Translations under genes and position numbers: made by a program | Shown here: positions 5,804 to 10,461 of the stretch, piece by piece | Layout: each line of letters starts with the position of its first letter | Numbering within the stretch: the first letter of the stretch is position 1 | Assembly (NCBI GenBank): GCA_937900125.1 | Contig: CALCEK010000296.1 | Span: forward strand, 1-10,461 | DNA length: 10,461 nucleotides | Direction: 5' to 3' | Source: an uncultured Treponema sp. | Lineage (GTDB): Bacteria; Spirochaetota; Spirochaetia; Treponematales; Treponemataceae | Notes under the pieces: generated by a model | What the model saw: only the letters and a program-made list of their open reading frames with translations | Database searches by the model: none | What the model was told of the DNA's origin: nothing

Positions 5804-6874
5804 ATGACTTTATCGCGCTTTTTTAAAAGCCACAAAATCTTAAACTTCCTTTATTTAATCTTAATTTTTTGTTTTTTGAGTTTTTCTTGCGATTTTCATT
5901 CGGATTCTAAAAAAAAATCTTTTGCAGACACCCAAAATCAGCTAAAAACTCTACTTTTAGAGCCAAATTTAGACGAAGCAACCCGTTATGCAATAATTAA
6001 CCGCATAGCGCGAAACCTACTTGCAAAAAATGACTATTCTTCGTTGATTTTGTTTTTGACCGAGTGGGTAGAATCGCATCCCGATGATGAATATAACGCC
6101 TATTGGCTTTTGATGACAGCCTATGCCTACCGCGAATCTGACGCTGCTCCCGTTGCCTCATATTATTTTGAGCGAATTTTAAGAAATTACAATGACTTGC
6201 TTGTGCAAAATAAATCTGTGCATTTTTTGTGTTTACAAGAGTTGATTCAAATAAGTACCAATTCCGCAAACCGAATTTCCTATTTTAACGAGTTGATTTC
6301 GCGCTTTCCAAATGAAGTGAGTACAACCGAACTTTATATGCGCCTTGCTTCCGAGTACGAAAAAGAAGGGGAGTGGGACAACGCAATTAAATCTCTTACG
6401 CAATTTTTGGCTCAAGATGATGCTGCAACTATACAAATTACTGGTATACCGAACGCCTATCTTTCTGCACGGCAAATTATAGACTTTAACAACTCGTCAA
6501 AAGACTGGACGTTTGAAAATCTTGACGCTTTGGTTGTGGCGGTAAAACAAGCAATTTCTTCTTACAATTGGCGCGCACTTGACCGATACAAATCTAAGGT
6601 GAACTTTTTTGCAATGTCTTGGAAACAAGACGAAACCGCAACAAATGCGCAGGAAAATTTTTCAATGCACTCATTTATGTTAGGAAACCGAATTCGCTAC
6701 AACGAAGAGCTAGACGAATCCTCTTCGCCAACCGAAGCCTATCTTAGAACATGGGGTTGGAGTAACTATATAAATGTCTGGTATTTATACTTCCGTAAAG
6801 TAAATTTTCCCGCTGACCCCGAAATTCACGGACGCTGGGAATGGGCGGGAATCTACTACGGAGAAAAATTGTGA
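5804..6874 (+). CDS. TPR-like lipoprotein of unknown function
   Basis: The 356-residue product starts with a typical lipoprotein signal: basic residues, a long Leu/Ile/Phe core, and LSFSC with the probable lipidated C29, then D30. The body is helical. Paired-helix repeats of TPR type are readable around 57-130 (SSLILFLTEWVESHPDDEYN is typical) and at 155-205 (LYMRLASEYEKEGEWDNAIK). The C-terminal third (about 235-356) is rich in Trp and Tyr and ends in GRWEWAGIYYGEKL. It looks like a separate small domain that I do not recognise. No start other than ATG 5804 is possible, because a stop precedes it in frame. The stop overlaps the next gene's GTG by four bases (GTGA), so the two are translationally coupled. 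A periplasmic assembly or cell-wall role is inferred only from the transglycosylase-like neighbour. Confidence 0.82.
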   Translation: MTLSRFFKSHKILNFLYLILIFCFLSFSCDFHSDSKKKSFADTQNQLKTLLLEPNLDEATRYAIINRIARNLLAKNDYSSLILFLTEWVESHPDDEYNAYWLLMTAYAYRESDAAPVASYYFERILRNYNDLLVQNKSVHFLCLQELIQISTNSANRISYFNELISRFPNEVSTTELYMRLASEYEKEGEWDNAIKSLTQFLAQDDAATIQITGIPNAYLSARQIIDFNNSSKDWTFENLDALVVAVKQAISSYNWRALDRYKSKVNFFAMSWKQDETATNAQENFSMHSFMLGNRIRYNEELDESSSPTEAYLRTWGWSNYINVWYLYFRKVNFPADPEIHGRWEWAGIYYGEKL

Positions 6875-8553
6875 AAAAAAAGGGCATATATATTTTTTTT
6901 TGTCTTTGTCTTGAATTGGGTTTTTCTTGCTTTGCAGAGGATTTATCAATTTCAGATAATTTAAATAAAACGCAACCTAGCGATTCTTCGACGGAATTTT
7001 TGGAGACAAAACTTGAAGAAGAATTGTTTGTGCAAAATGAAAATGCCTTTGTAGAACAAACAGCCATAACGGACGCAGAAGAGCAAAAATTATTTTCAGA
7101 TGAATTTAATTTTGAAGAGAATTCTTTTCAATATAAAGAATTAGAATTAGAAGGCGCACAGCATCAACTTACAAAAAAAATCCGTGAGCAATTTTTAACA
7201 GAGCGCGGGCAAAAAATAATAATTGCTTCGTTAAAGGCAAGTGAACTTTATCTTCCATATATAAGGCAAAAATTAGAAGAAAAAAATCTTCCTATGATTT
7301 TGCAATATTTGCCGATTGTTGAATCAAATTTTGTTCCACAGGCGGTTTCAAAAACTGGAGCTACGGGAATTTGGCAATTTATGGAAAATAGTATGGCTCC
7401 CTTTTTAAAAAAAGACCCTTGGTTTGATGAACGCCGTGACCCTTGGCTGAGTACAGACGCTGCTCTTGCAAAACTTTCAGAAAATTTTAAGATTACACCC
7501 AAAATTTACGCAACAGACATTGACTTAAACGCGCTCCAGACTTTTAAGCGTGGCTTGTATGGTTCACATTCTTTTAGGGATGACGGAAAAAAATTCCACC
7601 ATGTGCTAGACAAATTAAAGGCAACCCCAAAAGACACTTTTATAAACGCACTTCCGATTATTTCTAATATACAAATTTCCCCGTTTAACCTTGTAAAAGA
7701 TGATTTTTTCCCATTTGAAGAAGGTACGATTGATTTTATTTTTTTGCGAAACGTTTTTATCTATTTTGATGAAAAAACACGAGAGCAAATTTTAGAAAAA
7801 ATTTCGCGGGCATTAAAAAATGATGGAATTTTGTTTTTGTCAGTGAGCGAAATTCCTTGCATTGAACCTTCTGATTCTATTCCGCTAGTAAAGCAACACT
7901 CAAAAAACGTTTATTATCTAAAAAAAATCCCTTTAGAAGAAAAGCGGAAGTTTACAAAGTCTGGAAATACTCTTAATTTGTTACAAAACACAAAACCGCC
8001 AAAAAAAGAAAATAATTTTGAACAAAAACATTTTCAATCCTCGGCAAAAAATCTCTCTTTTGCGCAAAAAGAAAAAACAAAAAACTTAAATCTCTGCGAT
8101 TCTGAAAAACAGGAAAAGACAATAACTGTTTCTGAGCAAAACGTAGTGGATATTTGTGAACTTTGCCTTGATTTTGTTAGCAAAAAAAATTATTTGAGCG
8201 CGTCAGAATCCCTAGAAGCGTATACATTTAGCCCTGCGACAATGGAATATCGCTGGTATTTAGAAGGAATTATCGCAGTCGAAAAAAAAGACAAAAAATC
8301 AGCTTTAGAATTTTTTTCAAAAGCATCGCTATTAAATGGAAGATTTTGGCCTGCCCTATTCCAAGCGGGACTTTTGCTAAAAGAAAGCGGAGACGCACAT
8401 TCTTCAAAAAAAATGTTCCTTTCTTGCGCAAAAGAACTAGATTCTTACATACAAAATGAAAAAACGTGCTATAATTTTCTTATGGAACAATTTAGTCCCG
8501 ACTACTTTTTGCAACTTTGCAACACTTACATTAAACAAGAAGAAGGCAGGTAA
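6871..8553 (+). CDS. Chimeric ORF: MltD-like transglycosylase N-half joined to CheR-TPR C-half
   Basis: The open frame has 560 residues from GTG 6871. That start has GGAG seven bases upstream and a GTGA overlap with the gene before; the in-frame ATG at 6841 lacks these. Residues 1-22 are a signal sequence (GFSCFA, lipidation or signal peptidase I). Residues 98-206 match the first half of an MltD-type SLT domain: PIVESNF with the catalytic Glu at 151, GATGIWQFM, and DPWLSTDAALAKLSENF. The AYN-x-G half is absent. From about 207 it is CheR: IYATDID (212-218), FLRNVFIYFD (291-300), LFLSVSE. The CheR N-domain and SAM motif I (GCSTGEE type) are absent. A Lys/Asn-rich linker (350-425) leads to TPR helices (425-545). 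An exported wall enzyme cannot sensibly carry a cytoplasmic methyltransferase. I consider this a misassembly or deletion, and neither activity is likely. Confidence 0.82.
   Translation: MKKKGIYIFFCLCLELGFSCFAEDLSISDNLNKTQPSDSSTEFLETKLEEELFVQNENAFVEQTAITDAEEQKLFSDEFNFEENSFQYKELELEGAQHQLTKKIREQFLTERGQKIIIASLKASELYLPYIRQKLEEKNLPMILQYLPIVESNFVPQAVSKTGATGIWQFMENSMAPFLKKDPWFDERRDPWLSTDAALAKLSENFKITPKIYATDIDLNALQTFKRGLYGSHSFRDDGKKFHHVLDKLKATPKDTFINALPIISNIQISPFNLVKDDFFPFEEGTIDFIFLRNVFIYFDEKTREQILEKISRALKNDGILFLSVSEIPCIEPSDSIPLVKQHSKNVYYLKKIPLEEKRKFTKSGNTLNLLQNTKPPKKENNFEQKHFQSSAKNLSFAQKEKTKNLNLCDSEKQEKTITVSEQNVVDICELCLDFVSKKNYLSASESLEAYTFSPATMEYRWYLEGIIAVEKKDKKSALEFFSKASLLNGRFWPALFQAGLLLKESGDAHSSKKMFLSCAKELDSYIQNEKTCYNFLMEQFSPDYFLQLCNTYIKQEEGR
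7481..7503 (+). other. Junction between SLT-domain and CheR-derived sequence
   Basis: Homology switches here from the SLT domain (ending LAKLSENF) to CheR (starting KIYATDID). The codons between read KITP and could belong to either parent, as expected for a join through short shared sequence (AAAATTTTAAGATTAC). The reading frame is kept across it. No insertion sequence or inverted repeat is visible at the point. Confidence 0.7.
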
Positions 8554-8555
8554 CT

Positions 8556-10416
8556 ATGGCGGCGTTTTCAAAAGAGGCGTTCATTAGTGGCTTCATTGCG
8601 GAAACAACTGAACACCTTGAAACAATAGATTCGGACATTGTTACGCTAAAAAAGTCGCAAAAGGATTATCAGGTGCTTGCCGAGATTTTGCGCGAACTGC
8701 ACACAATAAAAGGTTCGGCAAGAATGCTCGGTTTTCCCACAATAGAAAGTCTTTCTCACGGGCTAGAAGATGTTTTTAAGGGCGTTCGGGAAGAAAAGTA
8801 CGAAGTTACCGACCACATTGTGCGCCTTACCCTAAAAACATCTGAGCGGATAAAAAAAGCCCTTGACGCAATTCACGCGACTGGAAGCGATTCTATTGAA
8901 ATTAGCGCGTACACTGAAGCATATACAAAAGCCTCTGCGGGATTGTTTTTTTCACTCGAATCTCTTGAAGACGGAGCGGAAAAAGAGGATTCTGAGGAAG
9001 TTTTGCAATGGAAAGACGGAGAGGCAACTTCGCTAGAAAATATTACTTCCATTAGAATCGACCTAAACCGCATAAATGAAATCGTTCGTGCGTTTAACAA
9101 TATAATCATTCGGCAATTTCGCTTTAAACACCAGCTTGAAGAATTGGAAGAAAAAATTAATTCTAGCGAAGGAGTCGGTGTAAAAAAATTCCCGAGGCAA
9201 TTAAAGGAAGATTTGCTTTTAACCGAAAGTGCCATTTTTGACACTCAGCACAGACTTTTAAACCTTAGAATGTTGCCGCTAGAAATTGTGCTTTCGCCAC
9301 TCAGAAAAGAAATTGATTCTGAAACTTTAAAATTAGGAAAAAACATAGAATTTTCTGTTCCCACAACAGATTTTATGATGGACAAGGCAATCCTAGAAAA
9401 GTTACGCGATATTTTGCTCCACATTGTAAGAAATTGCATTGACCACGGAATTGAAAGTCCAGAACGGCGCAAAGAATTGGGAAAAGATGAAACTGGACAC
9501 ATTCAAATAAAAGCTCAGCAGATTTCAAATCATATTGTAATTTCTGTTTCGGACGATGGACAAGGAATCCAGTATGAAAAAGTAAGAAAACGCGCGGAAC
9601 TTTTGTATCCCAAACAAAAAAAAGATATTGAAACGATGGATAATCGTGGCTTACAGCAGTATCTTTTTTTGTCAGGATTTTCAACCACAGAAACGCCAAC
9701 GCAACTTTCGGGACGTGGAGTTGGACTTGATGTTGTGCGCGACCACATGGAAAAAATCAAAGGGAGAATCAGACTTCACACAAAAGAAAATGAAGGCACA
9801 ACTTTTGAACTTACCATTCCGCTAACACTTGCAACCCAGCAGGGACTTTTTATTCACGCGGGGCAGATGAAATTTATGGTTCCCTCTCATTACATCACAG
9901 AGATTATGGAACTTGACAAAAAAAAGCTCGCAATTATGCAAGGACAATCGTTTGTTACCCACCGCGGACAACTTATTCCTGTTTATTATCTTTCTTCAAT
10001 TATCGGGCAAGAAAGTCATTCGGACAATAGTTCAATAATAATCGTTGAATACTTAGAAACGCAAATTGCAATTGTTGTAGATTCAATCGACCAATACGAA
10101 AACGTTGTTGTAAATCCACTTCCGCCGATTATGCAAGCAATGCACTCTTTGCAGGGAATCGTTTACGATGAAAATTATGCGATTATTCCGATTTTGAACA
10201 TTCCAGACATAATGTCAAGAATGAAGCGGCTCTTAGCTTACGACATTAAAAAATACGAAACAAAAAATAAAAAGCGAGTTTGCACCGTTTTGGTTGTTGA
10301 CGATTCTTCCACAACGCGGCAAATTGAGCAGACCATTTTTGAAACTGACGGTTATCACGTGGAAATTGCGCAAGACGGAATTGATGCTTTAGACAAATTA
10401 AAATCTAAACATATTG
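8556..10416 (+). CDS. cheA: CheA-type hybrid histidine kinase with receiver, 3' end missing
   Basis: This is a cytoplasmic chemosensory kinase of which 620 genuine residues are present. The HPt domain carries phospho-accepting H49 in LHTIKGSARMLGF. A dimerisation-like helical region follows at about 163-250. The ATPase has the N box HIVRNCIDHG (289-298), G1 DDGQGI (333-338), GFSTTE (374-379) and G2 GRGVGLDVV (386-394). A CheW-like coupling domain occupies about 425-560. A receiver domain begins at about 574 with the acidic pair VVDDSS (D582, D583). The sequence stops before the phospho-acceptor Asp, because adapter replaces the rest. No separate P2 domain is evident. It starts two bases after the CheR-TPR stop with AGG upstream. 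CheR-TPR next to CheA-receiver is the WspC/WspE or FrzF/FrzE pattern, not the classical flagellar CheA arrangement. Confidence 0.95.
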
Positions 10417-10461
10417 AGATCGGAAGAGCGTCGTGTAGGGAAAGAGTGTAGATCTCGGTGG
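10417..10461. other. Illumina TruSeq adapter sequence (artefact)
   Basis: The final 45 bases begin AGATCGGAAGAGCGTCGTGT and continue as the reverse complement of the Illumina universal adapter, to the window end. Translated in the cheA frame it gives the familiar contaminant tail IGRASCRERV followed by TAG. It is not biological and should be trimmed. The apparent stop codon of cheA is created by it. Confidence 0.98.

Noticed and set aside
6841..6873. ATG start at 6841 for the chimeric ORF
   Set aside because: It would overlap the lipoprotein gene by 34 bases and bury the signal peptide. GTG 6871 has a GGAG site and a four-base overlap.
10417..10446. Natural C-terminus of CheA ending in GRASCRERV
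   Set aside because: This is translated adapter. The receiver domain is incomplete before it.

Overview
The window looks like chromosomal DNA of an AT-rich spirochaete, most likely a free-living or gut-type Treponema relative. I infer this from three things: loose spirochaete-style lipoprotein signals that read F-S-C near the cleavage site, TPR-rich envelope proteins, and a CheR-TPR/CheA chemosensory pair. It is a draft assembly: the last 45 bases are Illumina adapter, so the right-hand contig end is artificial. No CRISPR array, transposase or phage gene is visible.

Left end (1-340): the 3' half of a class II tRNA-Ser, cut by the window edge inside the anticodon loop. Four bases later comes the small bacterial SRP RNA (ffs), which ends in its own stem plus U-tract. 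About 180 bases without a convincing gene follow. Positions 341-3045 (minus strand) hold a compact pyrimidine operon, pyrB-pyrI-pyrC: aspartate carbamoyltransferase catalytic and regulatory chains, then dihydroorotase. Together they cover steps 2 and 3 of de novo UMP synthesis. Its promoter region overlaps the terminator of the gene upstream, and its leader can fold into a strong hairpin.

Positions 3284-5679 (minus strand) hold a coupled pair: a six-helix membrane protein with a repeated W/R-P motif, and a large exported TPR protein. A 124-base divergent region separates these from a plus-strand group. There, two oppositely oriented promoters appear to share one palindromic TTGCAA as their -35 box.

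Positions 5804-10416 (plus strand) hold a TPR lipoprotein, then a very odd ORF, then a CheA hybrid kinase cut off in its receiver domain. The odd ORF begins as an exported MltD-like lytic transglycosylase and switches in frame, near 7490, into the second half of a CheR methyltransferase with a C-terminal TPR region. Each parent lacks essential parts, and their normal compartments are incompatible. A misassembly or a deletion through a short shared sequence is more likely than a working new enzyme. The CheR-TPR plus CheA-receiver pair resembles Wsp/Frz-type chemosensory systems. If the join is false, the left and right parts of the window come from two separate loci.
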